DNA of 64,000 nucleotides from Cereibacter ovatus (GCF_900207575.1 NZ_OAOQ01000011.1:53192-117191); one strand, 5' to 3'; shown: positions 29,426 through 40,971, counted from the first letter of the stretch. Notes: generated from the letters alone by a model not told the origin. Numbers and translations are program-made.

Positions 29426-30654
29426 TCGGTGGCCTCTTTTTCTTGCAGCGCGCCGTCGTTCGGGCCAAGGGCCGCGCCGCGGCGGCTGGGATGGCGCAGG
29501 CCCGCGGCCCAGTCGATCAGGCCACCGATGCCCTGCGGCGCGAACAGCGTGACAAGGACAAAGGAGAGGCCCAGCAGGATCTGCCACCAATCGACCCACT
29601 GGATGATGTAGACGCCAAGGTCGATTGAGGGCGCCCGCCCGCCGGTGAACCATGTGGACAGAAGCGAGACGAAGGCCGCGCCGATGACCGCGCCGTAAAG
29701 CCGGCCCCTGCCCCCGATCGCGACCCAGACCGCCAGATAGATCGAGGCGATGGGCGCAAGTTCGGCGGGGTTAATGATGCCGGCCTGCGGATAGTAAAGC
29801 GCGCCGGCAATGGCCGCGACGATGGCGGTGACGGTGAAGACAAAGAGCTTGTAGCCCTCGACCGAATAGCCAAGGAAGCGCACGCGTTGTTCGTCGTCGC
29901 GGATCGCGCGCATCACCGATCCGAACTTGCCCGAGACGACCCAGGCCGCGATCAGGTAACCGAGGGCCAGCGCCGCGGCCGAGGCCCAGAGAAACCAGAC
30001 CGACAGCGCATCCTGAGACACGCCGCCAAGGCCGGGGATGTTCTGAAGCCCCGACAGGCCGTTGTTGCCGCGCAGGCCCGAATCGTTCTGGTAAAGGTAA
30101 AGCGCCAGCGCCAGCGTCATCGCCTGCGTCAGGATCGAGAGATAGACGCCGGTGACCCGGCTGCGGAACGCCAGCCAGCCGAACGCCAGCGCCAGAAGAC
30201 CGGGCACCGCCACGACCAGCACCAGTTGCGCAGGCAGACTGCCGGCAAAGGTCCAGACCGCGGGCAGGTCGGCCCCGCCCACCACGCCGAAGATCTGCGT
30301 CGCCACGCCATCGGCGATTTCCTGCGGGGTCGCGGGCAGCGGGGCATTGGCCAGCGCCTGAACCACGATTTCCTCGGTCCGGGCATACATCAGCCACATG
30401 CCGATCATGTAGCCCCCCAGCGCGAAGAAGGCCATGTGGCCAAGGCTGAGGATGCCCATGTAGCCCCAGACCAGATCCATCGCCAGCGCGACAAGGCAGA
30501 GGCAGAGGGTCTTGCCCAGCGTCTTGACGAAGGAGGTGGACAGGAACGACGTGCCGTAGGCGTGCGAAAGCAGCGTCACGCCGAGGGTGAACAGGGCAAG
30601 CAGGGCAAGAAACACCAGCACTGACGGATTGCGCGCGAAAAAGCCCTGTTTCAT
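29422..30654 (-). CDS. urtC: Urea ABC transporter permease UrtC
   Basis: LivM-type permease, 410 residues and about ten membrane helices. Family features: DLVWGYMGILSLGHMAFFALGGYMIG (about 60-85), SILTQAMTLAL, the EAA-like RAIRDDEQRVRFLGYSVEGYKL, and a GGRGRLYGAVIGA segment. The C-terminus is charged. A 120-bp gap separates it from urtB, which contains a hairpin and a repeat-like sequence. Confidence 0.94.
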   Translation of the reverse strand: MKQGFFARNPSVLVFLALLALFTLGVTLLSHAYGTSFLSTSFVKTLGKTLCLCLVALAMDLVWGYMGILSLGHMAFFALGGYMIGMWLMYARTEEIVVQALANAPLPATPQEIADGVATQIFGVVGGADLPAVWTFAGSLPAQLVLVVAVPGLLALAFGWLAFRSRVTGVYLSILTQAMTLALALYLYQNDSGLRGNNGLSGLQNIPGLGGVSQDALSVWFLWASAAALALGYLIAAWVVSGKFGSVMRAIRDDEQRVRFLGYSVEGYKLFVFTVTAIVAAIAGALYYPQAGIINPAELAPIASIYLAVWVAIGGRGRLYGAVIGAAFVSLLSTWFTGGRAPSIDLGVYIIQWVDWWQILLGLSFVLVTLFAPQGIGGLIDWAAGLRHPSRRGAALGPNDGALQEKEATE

Positions 30655-30704
30655 GCCATGAGACCTGGAACTGGAAGGCGGAGTGTCTGGCGCAGGCCGG
30701 TGCG

Positions 30705-30756
30705 GCGGGGGGCCAGCCCCCCGCTCCCCCCGGGATATTTGTGCCAGAATGAAAGG
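30705..30756. repeat. Intergenic hairpin and Rhodobacteraceae-type repeat between urtB and urtC
   Basis: An 8-bp G/C hairpin (30705-30712 with 30717-30724) is followed by CCCCCCGGGATATTTGTGCC and an AGAATGAAAG tail. The pattern 'GC-rich hairpin, CCCGGGATATTT, then (A)GAATGAAAG' is one I recall seeing often between genes in Rhodobacteraceae, so I call it a dispersed repeat; this is from memory and could not be searched. Confidence 0.5.
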
Positions 30757-30774
30757 GAATGGCGGGTCACTGGG

Positions 30775-32703
30775 TCAATCTCCGGCGGCGCGGCCTTTGA
30801 GGGCGATGATGCCCCGTGGCCGGAACTGGATGAAGATGATGATGAGCAGGATCATGTAGGTCTGTGCGGCGAGTGTGTTCGAGGGGTTCAGCCACTCGAT
30901 CCCTTTTTGCGCGCCGCCGATCATCGCGGCGCCCGCAAGCGTGCCCCAGATGTTGCCGACGCCGCCGACGACGACGGTCATGAAGCTTTGCACGATATAG
31001 TCCTGACCGAGTTCCGAGGTGACCTTGGCGAAGAGGCCGATGGCCACGCCGGCAATTCCGGCGATGCCAGAGCCGAGGCCGAAGGTCAGCATGTTGATGC
31101 GGTCGGGGTTGATGCCCATCGATGCGGCCATCGCGGGGTTTTGCGTCACGGCGCGGACCTCGAGGCCGAGGCGGGTGCGCTTCATGATGAAGAGGAAGAT
31201 GCCGAGGAAGATCAGGGCCAGGGCGAAGATCGCGATGCGGATGTAGCTGATCGAGACCACATCGTTGAGGGTGAGGGCGCCGTCGAGCCAAGCAGGCGAG
31301 GTGAGCGGCCGGGCCTGGGTGCCGAAGATGTTCTTGGCCAGTTGCTGAAGGGCGATCGAGATGCCGAAGGTCGCAAGCAGGGTTTCCAGCGGGCGTTTGT
31401 AGAGGTGGCGGATCACCAGCCGTTCCATCGCGACGCCTGCCGCGAAGGTGACGGCGAAGGCGAGAGGCAGCGCCACGAGGATCGAGATCGTGTAATCCGC
31501 GATCCAGAGCTGGGTGACATAGCCGGTATAGGCGCCCATCATGATGAATTCGCCATGGGCCATGTTGATCACCCGCATCACGCCGAAGGTGATGGCAAGG
31601 CCGATGGCGGCAAGGAAGTAGATCGAGGCGAGAGAGACCGCATCAAGGGCCAGGTCGGCGGCCTGCATCAGGCCCACGCGGGTCTCGATCCGGTCAAGCG
31701 CCTTGCGAGCGGCGGTCGTGACTGCGGGATCGGGTTCGGCGTAGGTTTCGAGGAAGCGGAAGGTGGCGAGGGTTGCGGTCACCTCGTCTTCTGTGGCGGC
31801 GGCGGGCACGATGCCTTGGGTTTCCAGCGCCGTATAGGCGCGGTCGCGGGCCTGTTGGCTGTCGAGGGCCTGCAGGGGGATGCCCGCCACGGCCCCGTCG
31901 CGGATCTGTGCGATCAGGGTTTCGCGCTGCGCGGTGCGGGTCAGGCGGGCGGGGGCCGCGCCTTGTGCCACGAGAAGGTCATAGGCATCCTCGCGCGGGA
32001 GATCCTTGCCGGGGGTCAGTTCGCGGGCGACGTTCAGGCCCTGCGGCGCACTTTTGACCGCAACGCGGGTGGTCGCCACCAGCGGGTTCAGCGCGGCGCG
32101 CAGGTCAAGGCCAAGGTCGGGACCGAAGCTGTCGATGGCGGCCACGCGTTCGTCAGCGGTGGCGCCGAAGCGCAGGGTCAGCAGCCGTTCGAGCCGCGCC
32201 AGCGCCGGGTCGGGGGTCTGGGCCAGTGCGGCGCGCAGGGGGGCGAGATGTTCGGCGGCGGGATCGCGGGCGACCGATTGCAGCGCCTGTGCGCGCCGCA
32301 CCGGGTCGGGGTCGGCCAGCTGGAACCGCACAAGCGCCGTGGCGATCAGGCCGCGCACGCCGCTGTTGGGGCGCAGTTGCGCGATTTCGGCCTTGGGCGC
32401 GGTGCCGGCAGGGGTGCCGGCAAGATCGCTCAGCGCCCAGCCGCCATTGGCGGGGGCGATCAGAACGAAGCTGCCGTCGGCTTTGCGCAGGCCGAGGCTG
32501 CGGTCGGCCCAGGCGGCGAGGATCGTGGCGGCGGCGGGATCGCCCGAGGCGGCCAGCGCCTCGATCACCGGGCCGATGGTCTGGCGCGAGGCCTTTTCGA
32601 TCAGCGCGCGGTTTTCGGACAGGATCTGCGCGGCGGGAGTGCCTTGCGCAAGGGCGGGCAGCGCGGACACCAGCGCCGCGACAAGAATCAGGACAAATCG
32701 CAT
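30775..32703 (-). CDS. urtB: Urea ABC transporter permease UrtB
   Basis: LivH-type permease with the long periplasmic N-terminal extension typical of proteobacterial UrtB. The 642-residue protein has a signal peptide (MRFVLILVAALVSALPALAQG), a periplasmic alpha-rich region to about residue 330, then the membrane domain (ALDAVSLASIYFLAAIGLAITFG onward) with GVMRVINMAHGEFIMMGAY and RAVTQNPAMAASMGIN. The ATG at 32703 has GAGG upstream; a start at 32718 is possible. Confidence 0.93.
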   Translation of the reverse strand: MRFVLILVAALVSALPALAQGTPAAQILSENRALIEKASRQTIGPVIEALAASGDPAAATILAAWADRSLGLRKADGSFVLIAPANGGWALSDLAGTPAGTAPKAEIAQLRPNSGVRGLIATALVRFQLADPDPVRRAQALQSVARDPAAEHLAPLRAALAQTPDPALARLERLLTLRFGATADERVAAIDSFGPDLGLDLRAALNPLVATTRVAVKSAPQGLNVARELTPGKDLPREDAYDLLVAQGAAPARLTRTAQRETLIAQIRDGAVAGIPLQALDSQQARDRAYTALETQGIVPAAATEDEVTATLATFRFLETYAEPDPAVTTAARKALDRIETRVGLMQAADLALDAVSLASIYFLAAIGLAITFGVMRVINMAHGEFIMMGAYTGYVTQLWIADYTISILVALPLAFAVTFAAGVAMERLVIRHLYKRPLETLLATFGISIALQQLAKNIFGTQARPLTSPAWLDGALTLNDVVSISYIRIAIFALALIFLGIFLFIMKRTRLGLEVRAVTQNPAMAASMGINPDRINMLTFGLGSGIAGIAGVAIGLFAKVTSELGQDYIVQSFMTVVVGGVGNIWGTLAGAAMIGGAQKGIEWLNPSNTLAAQTYMILLIIIFIQFRPRGIIALKGRAAGD

Positions 32704-32755
32704 TCGGACCTCGGCCATCAGAGAGGGGGACGGCGCGGCGCCGTCCCCGACCGGA

Positions 32756-34036
32756 TCAGTAGTTCGACTTGATCTGCACGCAGGTTTCGGTCTGCGTGTT
32801 GTACATGCCGCATTTCAGGCCCTTCCAGTCCGACTCGAGCACGGCCGACTCTGGCAGGAAGTCGGTCCAGGCATCGCCCGGCACCGGCTCGGTCTGAGAC
32901 ACGATGTCGAACTGGCCGTCTTCCTGAATCTCACCGATCAGCACCGGCTTGGTCAGGTGGTGGTTCGCAAGCATCTCGGATTCCGAGCCGGTGAGGTTCG
33001 GGAACTTCTGGCCCACCATCGCATCGGCCACGGCGTCAACCTCGGTGCTGCCGGCCTGCGCGACCGCGTTCGCCCACATGTTGAAGCCGATGTAGGTGGC
33101 CTCCATCGGGTCGTTGGTCACGCGGGTTTCGCCCATGCGGGCCTTCCACGCGGCGACGAAGGCTTCATTTTCGGGGCTTTCGGCCGACTGGAAGTAATTC
33201 CAGGCCGCAAGGTGGCCGACGAGGTTCGAGGTATCGAGACCCGACAGTTCCTCTTCGCCGACCGAGAAGGCCACCACCGGGATGTCGTCGGCCGAGATGC
33301 CCGCCGCCGCCAGTTCCTTGTAGAAACCGATATTAGCATCGCCGTTGATGGTCGAGATCACGCCCACCTTCTTGCCGTCGGCCCCCAGCGCCTTCACATC
33401 GGCCACGATCTTCGACCAGTCGGAATGGCCGAAGGGGGTGTAGTTCACGAAGATGTCGCTTTCCGGGATGCCTGCGTCTTTCAGATAGGCCTGAAGGATG
33501 TTGTTCGTGGTCCGCGGGTAGACATAGTCGGTGCCAAGCAGCGCGAATTTCTGCACGCCCAGTTCGTTCAGGAAGTAGTTCACCGCCGGGATCGCCTGCT
33601 GGTTCGGCGCGGCGCCGGTGTAGAACACGTTTTTCGACGATTCCTCGCCCTCATATTGCACCGGATAGAACAGCAGGCCGTTCAGTTCCTCGATCACCGG
33701 CAGGACCGACTTGCGGCTGACGCTGGTCCAGCAGCCGAAGATCACGTCCACGTCCGAGACCGTCAGCAACTCGCGCGCCTTTTCGGCAAACAGCGGCCAG
33801 TCGGATGCCGGATCGACAACCACGGCTTCCAGCTTCTTGCCCAGAAGCCCGCCCTTCTTGTTCTGCTCGTCGATCAGCATCAGGACGGTGTCCTTCAGCG
33901 TGGTTTCGGAAATCGCCATGGTGCCCGACAGCGAGTGCAGGACGCCGACCTTGATCGTGTCCTCTTCGGCCCAACCGGCCCCCGCAAGCGACAGCCCGAG
34001 CGCGGTCCCGAGCAGATATCCCTTCATGCGGATCAT
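32756..34036 (-). CDS. urtA: Urea-binding periplasmic protein UrtA
   Basis: Substrate-binding protein of the urea ABC importer. The 426-residue protein has a signal peptide (MIRMKGYLLGTALGLSLAGAGWA) and the mature start EEDTIKVGVLHSLSGTMAISE, the type I periplasmic fold of the amide/urea subgroup, with FGCWTSVSRKSVLPV and FYPVQYEGEE. The ATG at 34036 has AAAGGA about nine bases upstream, better than the ATG at 34027. First gene of urtABCDE, which is usually nitrogen-controlled. Confidence 0.93.
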   Translation of the reverse strand: MIRMKGYLLGTALGLSLAGAGWAEEDTIKVGVLHSLSGTMAISETTLKDTVLMLIDEQNKKGGLLGKKLEAVVVDPASDWPLFAEKARELLTVSDVDVIFGCWTSVSRKSVLPVIEELNGLLFYPVQYEGEESSKNVFYTGAAPNQQAIPAVNYFLNELGVQKFALLGTDYVYPRTTNNILQAYLKDAGIPESDIFVNYTPFGHSDWSKIVADVKALGADGKKVGVISTINGDANIGFYKELAAAGISADDIPVVAFSVGEEELSGLDTSNLVGHLAAWNYFQSAESPENEAFVAAWKARMGETRVTNDPMEATYIGFNMWANAVAQAGSTEVDAVADAMVGQKFPNLTGSESEMLANHHLTKPVLIGEIQEDGQFDIVSQTEPVPGDAWTDFLPESAVLESDWKGLKCGMYNTQTETCVQIKSNY

Positions 34037-34337
34037 ATATGCGTCGTCCTTTTGTCTGGCCAAGCGTCGCCGGTCCGTCCCGAAGGTCGGTCGCGGTCTG
34101 TCAAGACTTGGCATTCCCCGTTGAATCCGCCGCGGCACTGGCTGCCACGGGCGCCGGGCCGGTCATGGCGCGACCCTCGCGGCATCCAGATGACGCCGGC
34201 ACCCGGTCTGCGGCAAGACGAGGGGCCGGGCGGCCCGTCGGCTCGGGCGGTTTCGCCTTCAATTTGTGCAAGTCACAGGGCGAAGTGCTGAAATCGGGCA
34301 GAAGCCGCGCGCGGATGGCGCAAAACAGGTCGTCTGC
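34037..34337. other. ureG-urtA intergenic region
   Basis: A 301-bp gap with no coding character, holding the urtA promoter on the minus strand. I looked for a sigma-54 element (TGGCAC-N5-TTGC) or a clear NtrC dyad and did not find a convincing one. Confidence 0.6.
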
Positions 34338-34961
34338 TTATTCCTGAGGCTTCAGGACAAGACCGCCTTCGCGTTCCAGAAAGGCCAGGATCTCGGCCAC
34401 GCCCTGCCCGCTGCGCAGCCGCGCCATGACATAGGGCCTGGGTCCACGGGCGCGACGGGTGTCGTCTTCCAGAAGCGCCAGATCGACCCCAACATGCGGG
34501 GCAAGATCGGTCTTGTTCACCACAAGCAGGTCGGATCGCGCCAGCCCCGGCCCACGTTTGCGCGGAATGTCCTGCCCGGCGGCGGTATCGATCACATAGA
34601 TCGTCAGATCGGCCAGTTCCGGGCTGAAGGTGGCGGCCAGATTGTCGCCGCCCGATTCGATCAGGATCAGATCCAGATCGGGAAAGGCGCGGCGCAGGTC
34701 GGCCACCGCGGCCAGATTGATCGAGGCATCCTCGCGAATCGCGGTATGGGGGCAGCCGCCGGTTTCCACGCCCCGGATGCGGTTGGCCGGCAAGACCTGC
34801 GCCCGCATCAACGCCTCGGCATCCTCGCGGGTGTAGATGTCGTTGGTGATGACCGCCATCGAACAGCGGTCGGCCAGCGCGGCGCACAGCTTTTCGGTCA
34901 GGGTGGTCTTGCCGGCGCCCACCGGGCCGCCGATTCCCACACGCAGGGGGCCATGGTTCAT
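34338..34961 (-). CDS. ureG: Urease accessory GTPase UreG
   Basis: GTPase that powers nickel delivery to urease with UreD-UreF and UreE. The 207-residue protein has the P-loop [13 protein letters not shown] (about 8-20), [11 protein letters not shown], the Cys-Pro-His metal motif [14 protein letters not shown], and the GTP specificity motif NKTD. The ATG at 34961 overlaps the ureF stop. Confidence 0.96.
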   Translation of the reverse strand: MNHGPLRVGIGGPVGAGKTTLTEKLCAALADRCSMAVITNDIYTREDAEALMRAQVLPANRIRGVETGGCPHTAIREDASINLAAVADLRRAFPDLDLILIESGGDNLAATFSPELADLTIYVIDTAAGQDIPRKRGPGLARSDLLVVNKTDLAPHVGVDLALLEDDTRRARGPRPYVMARLRSGQGVAEILAFLEREGGLVLKPQE

Positions 34962-35590
34962 GTCTTGAAGATCCTTACATTCAGGGTTTCGTGCCGCATC
35001 GCGGCCAGATCGGCACGGAAGGCCGCGGTAAAGATCGCCTCCAGCGGCGCCACGGCGGCCGTGGCCGCAAGATCGGTGATCAGCGGATGCAGCGCGGCCA
35101 GAATGCGCTGTCCTTCGGTCTGGCCCAGCGGCACGAATCGCACCGCAGCCGAGACCAGATTCGCCGCAAATCCATGCAGCGCCAGCGCCACCACATCCGC
35201 CACCGGCAGGCCAAGCGGCGCCGCGGCCTCGCCGATCGCCACCGGCAGCGGACGGGGCGGCAGCGGACGCCCGGTCAGCGCCGCAACGGTGGCGGCAAAG
35301 GCTGCGCCCTGCTCGTCGGTTTCGCGCAGGCGTTCGGCCGAAGGGGCAAGCGCGCGGGCCAGATCGGTCAGCCGGTCGGGATCTTCCCCCTTCAGCGCAT
35401 GGGCCAGCAGGATCGCATCGGTCCGCCCCGCGCCAAAGCGCAGGACATCGGTGATCCAGGCCCCGACCTTGTCCCGGTCGCAAAGCCCGTCCTCGGCCGC
35501 CGCCCATTCAAGCCCGTGCGAATAGGCGAACGCCCCGGTCGGAAAGGCAGGGGACAGCCATTGCACCAGCGTCAAGAGCGCAAGGCTCAT
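34958..35590 (-). CDS. ureF: Urease accessory protein UreF
   Basis: Part of the UreD-UreF-UreG activation complex. A 210-residue all-alpha protein starting [30 protein letters not shown], the diagnostic UreF N-terminus; the conserved C-terminus [12 protein letters not shown] is also present. It overlaps ureE by four bases and ureG by four bases. Confidence 0.95.
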   Translation of the reverse strand: MSLALLTLVQWLSPAFPTGAFAYSHGLEWAAAEDGLCDRDKVGAWITDVLRFGAGRTDAILLAHALKGEDPDRLTDLARALAPSAERLRETDEQGAAFAATVAALTGRPLPPRPLPVAIGEAAAPLGLPVADVVALALHGFAANLVSAAVRFVPLGQTEGQRILAALHPLITDLAATAAVAPLEAIFTAAFRADLAAMRHETLNVRIFKT

Positions 35591-36138
35591 GCCGGGTCGG
35601 CGTCGGGGGCGTCGTCCTCGTCCGGCTGGCGCGAGACATGCACATGCACATGTGGATGGCCATGGCCATGGTCATGCATCTCGGGGCCGTGGTCGTGGCC
35701 CATGGTCCTGCCATGGCCATAGGCGCCCCCCTCGGGGCGGAAGGGTTCGGTGGCGGCGGCGACGGTCATGCCAAGGCCGCGCAGCATGGTCTCGAGCACA
35801 TGGTCCTGTCGGATCACCAGCCGGTCGGCCTCGATCTGGCAGGGGGTGTGGCGGTTGCCGATATGCCAGGCGGCGCGGGTCAGCGCACCGGTCACCACCA
35901 ACACCGCCTCGGGGGCGGCGCGCACTTCGATCAGGCGGCCATCGGCCAGTTCAAAGGCATCGCCCTCATCCAGGCTGGTGGTCTCGGGCAGATCGACCAG
36001 AAAGCCCTCGCCGGCTTCGGTTTCCAGCCGTTTGCGGCGCAGGAAACGGTCGTCATGGCCAAGGCGCACGCATCCCGCGGCCGCGCCGGTCCAGTCGCCC
36101 TGTCGCATCAGGCGGCGGGCTTGGGGAAGATCGGTCAT
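35587..36138 (-). CDS. ureE: Urease nickel metallochaperone UreE
   Basis: Binds and passes Ni2+ to the urease apoprotein. The 183-residue protein has the peptide-binding N-domain, a metal domain with HIGNRHTPCQIE, and a C-terminal His-rich tail (ten His within about 29 residues at 141-170), which can store several nickel ions. First gene of the ureEFG block, transcribed away from a small plus-strand gene that separates it from ureC. Confidence 0.93.
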   Translation of the reverse strand: MTDLPQARRLMRQGDWTGAAAGCVRLGHDDRFLRRKRLETEAGEGFLVDLPETTSLDEGDAFELADGRLIEVRAAPEAVLVVTGALTRAAWHIGNRHTPCQIEADRLVIRQDHVLETMLRGLGMTVAAATEPFRPEGGAYGHGRTMGHDHGPEMHDHGHGHPHVHVHVSRQPDEDDAPDADPA

Positions 36139-36226
36139 GGCAGATCCTTTCTTTGGGTCGGCATCAGCGATTCGTTAACCGCAGGGCGGCAGTGTGTCGG
36201 GGAACAGAGTGGCAACGGGGGCAGGA

Positions 36227-36532
36227 ATGCACAAGGCGAACGCAGCAGACGAGCTGGCCGAGGTCCGGGCGGCCATCGCCCGCCTGCGGCTGAGAGAGGC
36301 AAGGATCTGCGCCACGATCCTCGCCACCCCCGAAGAAGCCGCAGGCGGGCTTCAGTTCCGCGCCGAGGTGGCGGAACGGCGGTTCCGTCTGTTTGACCCG
36401 GCGCTTCTGCCCGGCTCGGTTCTGTCCGATCCGCGCTACTGGCGCGAAAGCGTCAGCCGCGAGGTCCGCTGCCTGCCTGCTGCGGATACGCCGCCGATGA
36501 TCGCGCCCCGCCCGCGCTGCCCGCTGCATTAG
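36227..36532 (+). CDS. Small conserved-type hypothetical protein on the opposite strand in the urease run
   Basis: A 101-residue soluble protein of unknown function, the only plus-strand gene within the urease and urea-uptake genes. The N-terminal half is a charged helix (ADELAEVRAAIARLRLREARICATIL), likely coiled coil; the second half has RRFRLFDPALLPGSVLSDPRYWRES, a pattern I recall from short Rhodobacteraceae proteins. The ATG at 36227 follows GGCAGG; a GTG at 36194 is possible. It may have come in after the operon formed. Confidence 0.6.
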   Translation: MHKANAADELAEVRAAIARLRLREARICATILATPEEAAGGLQFRAEVAERRFRLFDPALLPGSVLSDPRYWRESVSREVRCLPAADTPPMIAPRPRCPLH

Positions 36533-36591
36533 CCCGTGCATCGCACGCGATGATCCATCTTGCCCGGTGCGTCCGACGTTGGGTCGTGGCG

Positions 36592-38298
<1,707 letters not shown>

Positions 38299-38379
38299 GG
38301 ACGCTCCTTCAGGTCGGACAGGGCCGGGCGGGGGCCGGCACAGCACCGGCCTTCACCGCAAGGAGGCGTCGGACCAGCC

Positions 38380-38697
38380 TCAGCCCCGGGGTTTCTTTGC
38401 CGCCCGCGTCAGACGCGCCGCATTCACGCGAGTCCGCCGGCGGATCGGTTGCAGCGCGGCGGCCGCCACCTCGTGCGGGTGCTTGCCTTGCATCGCCGCC
38501 ATGGCCGCAGCCTGGGCCGACTGGGCGAAGGCCACGCCTTTCTCGGCCACCATGCGCTGGTTTTCCTGGGGATGCGGGGTCAGAACGCCCATCATGCCCA
38601 GCGTGCGCAGCGTCATCACGGTTTGCGCCTCGACCACCATCATCCCCATCTGCCAGGAAAGCTTCATCATGTCGGCAAGCGGAAAGGTGGGGGCCAT
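38380..38697 (-). CDS. Hypothetical protein between ureB and ureC
   Basis: A 105-residue, Met- and Ala-rich helical protein in the urease operon. The first 40 residues (MAPTFPLADMMKLSWQMGMMVVEAQTVMTL) are amphipathic, and the end is strongly basic (RRRTRVNAARLTRAAKKPRG). GGAGATGCCAG precedes the ATG. Similar small proteins occur in Rhodobacter urease clusters, but I know of no proven function; the composition resembles phasin-like helical proteins, which is only an impression. Confidence 0.7.
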   Translation of the reverse strand: MAPTFPLADMMKLSWQMGMMVVEAQTVMTLRTLGMMGVLTPHPQENQRMVAEKGVAFAQSAQAAAMAAMQGKHPHEVAAAALQPIRRRTRVNAARLTRAAKKPRG

Positions 38698-38721
38698 CTG
38701 GCATCTCCTGCGGTGTGCGTC

Positions 38722-39027
38722 CTACAGCTTGCCCATGATCCGGGCGTTGAAGCCATAGACTTCTCGGGCACCGGCATAGGACACAAGTCGGACTTCCCGG
38801 GTCTGGCCCGGTTCGAATCGCACCGCCGTTCCGGCGGGAATATCAAGCCGCATCCCCTGCGCCGCATCCCGGTCGAAGGCAAGGCCGGGATTGGTCTCGG
38901 CGAAATGATAGTGCGACCCGACCTGCACCGGCCGGTCACCCGTGTTCGCGACCAGAAGGGTGATCTGCTCGCGATCCGCGTTCAGCAGGATGTCGCCCGG
39001 CGAGGGAAGGATCTCTCCGGGAATCAT
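38722..39027 (-). CDS. ureB: Urease beta subunit UreB
   Basis: Structural subunit of urease. The 101-residue protein starts [16 protein letters not shown], the family start, and contains [33 protein letters not shown] and [11 protein letters not shown]. The frame extends to 39051 (MRWVEGMA), but ATG 39027 is preferred from homology. Confidence 0.95.
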   Translation of the reverse strand: MIPGEILPSPGDILLNADREQITLLVANTGDRPVQVGSHYHFAETNPGLAFDRDAAQGMRLDIPAGTAVRFEPGQTREVRLVSYAGAREVYGFNARIMGKL

Positions 39028-39037
39028 CGCCATCCCC

Positions 39038-39616
39038 TCAACCCAGCGCAAGAATCAGACCGGCAAGAGCGGTGCCACCGCCCAGTCCGCGCGCCGCACC
39101 CGCCCCCGTCAGACGCGCAAGCGCGAGTCCCGCGACAAGACCCACACCATGCAGCGCCGCTGTCGAGACCAGAAAGCCCGCGGCATATGACACAAGGCCC
39201 TGTACCGGCCCTTCGGCCCCATGGGCGACGCCATGCGCCGCGCCGAACATGGCGATGGCCGCCAGCGCAAGAGGCAGCGCCGGCCGCAGCGCCAGCGCGG
39301 CGGCCGCCCCGATCAGGATCGACGAGGCAAGGATCATCGGCTCGGCCACAGGCAGTTCAAGGCCCGCAGCGCCCATTGCCCCGCCGCCCAGCATCGCGGC
39401 CAGAAACGCCGCCGGCATCGCCCAGATCCCCCGCCCCCCGGTCACGGCCGCCCACAGGCCAACGGCCAGCATCGCCAGCACATGATCGGCACCGCCGACC
39501 GGATGCGCCAGACCCATCATCAGCGACGCGCCTTCGACATGTCCCGGATGGGCATGGGCGACCGCCGGCAGCAGGCTCAGCGTTGCAAGGCCAACGGCAA
39601 GGTGATGAATTCGCAT
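39038..39616 (-). CDS. ureJ: HupE/UreJ-family nickel permease
   Basis: Likely Ni2+ uptake protein for urease. The 192-residue protein has a signal-like first helix, then [33 protein letters not shown], the His motif typical of HupE/UreJ, and about six helices in all. It sits between ureA and ureB, splitting the structural genes, as seen in other alphaproteobacteria. Confidence 0.9.
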   Translation of the reverse strand: MRIHHLAVGLATLSLLPAVAHAHPGHVEGASLMMGLAHPVGGADHVLAMLAVGLWAAVTGGRGIWAMPAAFLAAMLGGGAMGAAGLELPVAEPMILASSILIGAAAALALRPALPLALAAIAMFGAAHGVAHGAEGPVQGLVSYAAGFLVSTAALHGVGLVAGLALARLTGAGAARGLGGGTALAGLILALG

Positions 39617-39625
39617 GGCAACCTC

Positions 39626-39928
39626 TTAGCGGATCGGGTGGTGGACAGTGACAAGCTTGGTGCCGTCGGGAAAGGTCGCCTCGACCTGCACGGAATGAAG
39701 CATCTCGGGCACCCCTTCCATGCACTGCTCTGCGGTGATGACATGGGCGCCGGCCTGCATCAGATCGGCGACGGTTCGGCCTTCGCGCGCCCCCTCGATC
39801 ACGAAATCCGAGATCAGCGCCACCGCTTCGGGATGGTTCAGCTTGACCCCCCGCGCCAGGCGGCCGCGTGCCACCATGGCCGCAAGGCTGACGAGAAGCT
39901 TCTCCTTCTCTCTGGGTGTCAGGTTCAT
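39626..39928 (-). CDS. ureA: Urease gamma subunit UreA
   Basis: Structural subunit of urease. The 100-residue protein starts [27 protein letters not shown] and contains [25 protein letters not shown] and [14 protein letters not shown], all diagnostic. AGAGGAACGG precedes the ATG; it begins 11 bases after the ureD stop. Confidence 0.97.
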   Translation of the reverse strand: MNLTPREKEKLLVSLAAMVARGRLARGVKLNHPEAVALISDFVIEGAREGRTVADLMQAGAHVITAEQCMEGVPEMLHSVQVEATFPDGTKLVTVHHPIR

Positions 39929-39939
39929 CCGTTCCTCTC

Positions 39940-40767
39940 TTACAACTGCCAGACGCGGGGCAGATCGCGCCCACGCAAGGAGGCCAGCACCCGCGCCACC
40001 TGCCGCCGTAACGGCCAGCCGTCGGGCGCAAGCAACCGCAGCACCAGTTTGCCCTGAAACGCCGAGGCCGCGGCCTCGACCCCCGGTTCGTCCAGCGCGG
40101 CCCGGGCGCGCACCAGCGCATCCTCGGCCCCCGGCCCGACCATCGCCAGCGTCGCAAAGGCCCGCGCCCCGCCAAGAATCGCCGGCCCCGCCCCCGCCGC
40201 CAGCGCATGCGCGTCAAAGGCCAGCGGGTCGACCAGAACCGGGCGCCCCTTGTGCCGGACGCACCGCAGATCGCGAAAGGCCAGCCGCGTCACTGTCTCG
40301 CCCATCGCGGCCCGGCCCAGAACCACCGTTTCCAGCATCAGGCAACCCGCGCCTTCGGCCAGATCAACCGTGGTTTCGCGATCCAGCGCCGCACCGTCGT
40401 AAAGAATTGTCTCTTGCGGCAGCCAGTCCAACCAGCCGCCACGACCCACCTGATGCGCCACCGTCACCCGCGCGGTGCCTTCGCCCGCGGCATAGGCACG
40501 TTCGGCGGTCTGCGTGGTGACAACCGCACGGCAGCCTTCGGCCAGTGTCAGGCTGTAATCCAGCCGGTCGCCCCCGGTCAGCCCACCCGCGGTGTTCAGA
40601 AACACGATCTCGGGCACCGGCCCCGCGACATGCGGCAGGAACGCCTTGGCCGAACCGCGCTGCGCCAGATCGCGCAACCGCACCGCCCCGCGCGCCATGC
40701 CCATCGCCACATGCGCGGCACCTTGGCTGCGTTCAAGACGGGCAAGCTGGGGGGTATGGGCGGTCAT
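39940..40767 (-). CDS. ureD: Urease accessory protein UreD
   Basis: Scaffold of the urease activation complex, with UreF and UreG. The 275-residue beta-rich protein contains [20 protein letters not shown] and [10 protein letters not shown], the UreD signatures, and [16 protein letters not shown]. First gene of the minus-strand urease operon; divergent from the kinase gene with about 204 bp between, where the operon promoter should lie. Confidence 0.94.
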   Translation of the reverse strand: MTAHTPQLARLERSQGAAHVAMGMARGAVRLRDLAQRGSAKAFLPHVAGPVPEIVFLNTAGGLTGGDRLDYSLTLAEGCRAVVTTQTAERAYAAGEGTARVTVAHQVGRGGWLDWLPQETILYDGAALDRETTVDLAEGAGCLMLETVVLGRAAMGETVTRLAFRDLRCVRHKGRPVLVDPLAFDAHALAAGAGPAILGGARAFATLAMVGPGAEDALVRARAALDEPGVEAAASAFQGKLVLRLLAPDGWPLRRQVARVLASLRGRDLPRVWQL

Positions 40768-40971
40768 CTTGGCGCCATCGGATCAGCCCGAAGCCCGGAC
40801 CGCAATCGCACCCGCCCGGTATTCGGGCACTTCCGGCAGGGGCGCGGCGGTGCAAGCCCGCCAAAAAGGCAGATTGCCCACCAAACAGGCGACGCAAAAA
40901 TCCTGCGCGGCCTTTCCTTCCGCCGCGCGATTTCCGATCATCCCCCGGACCCGAGCCCCGAGGAGCCCGCC

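Noticed and set aside
30658..32772. A 704-codon plus-strand open frame
   Set aside because: Antisense to urtB; repeated Gly, Arg and Asp, no motif.
34037..34337. Sigma-54 promoter or NtrC site for urtA
   Set aside because: The role suggests nitrogen control, but no TGGCAC-N5-TTGC or convincing NtrC dyad could be found.
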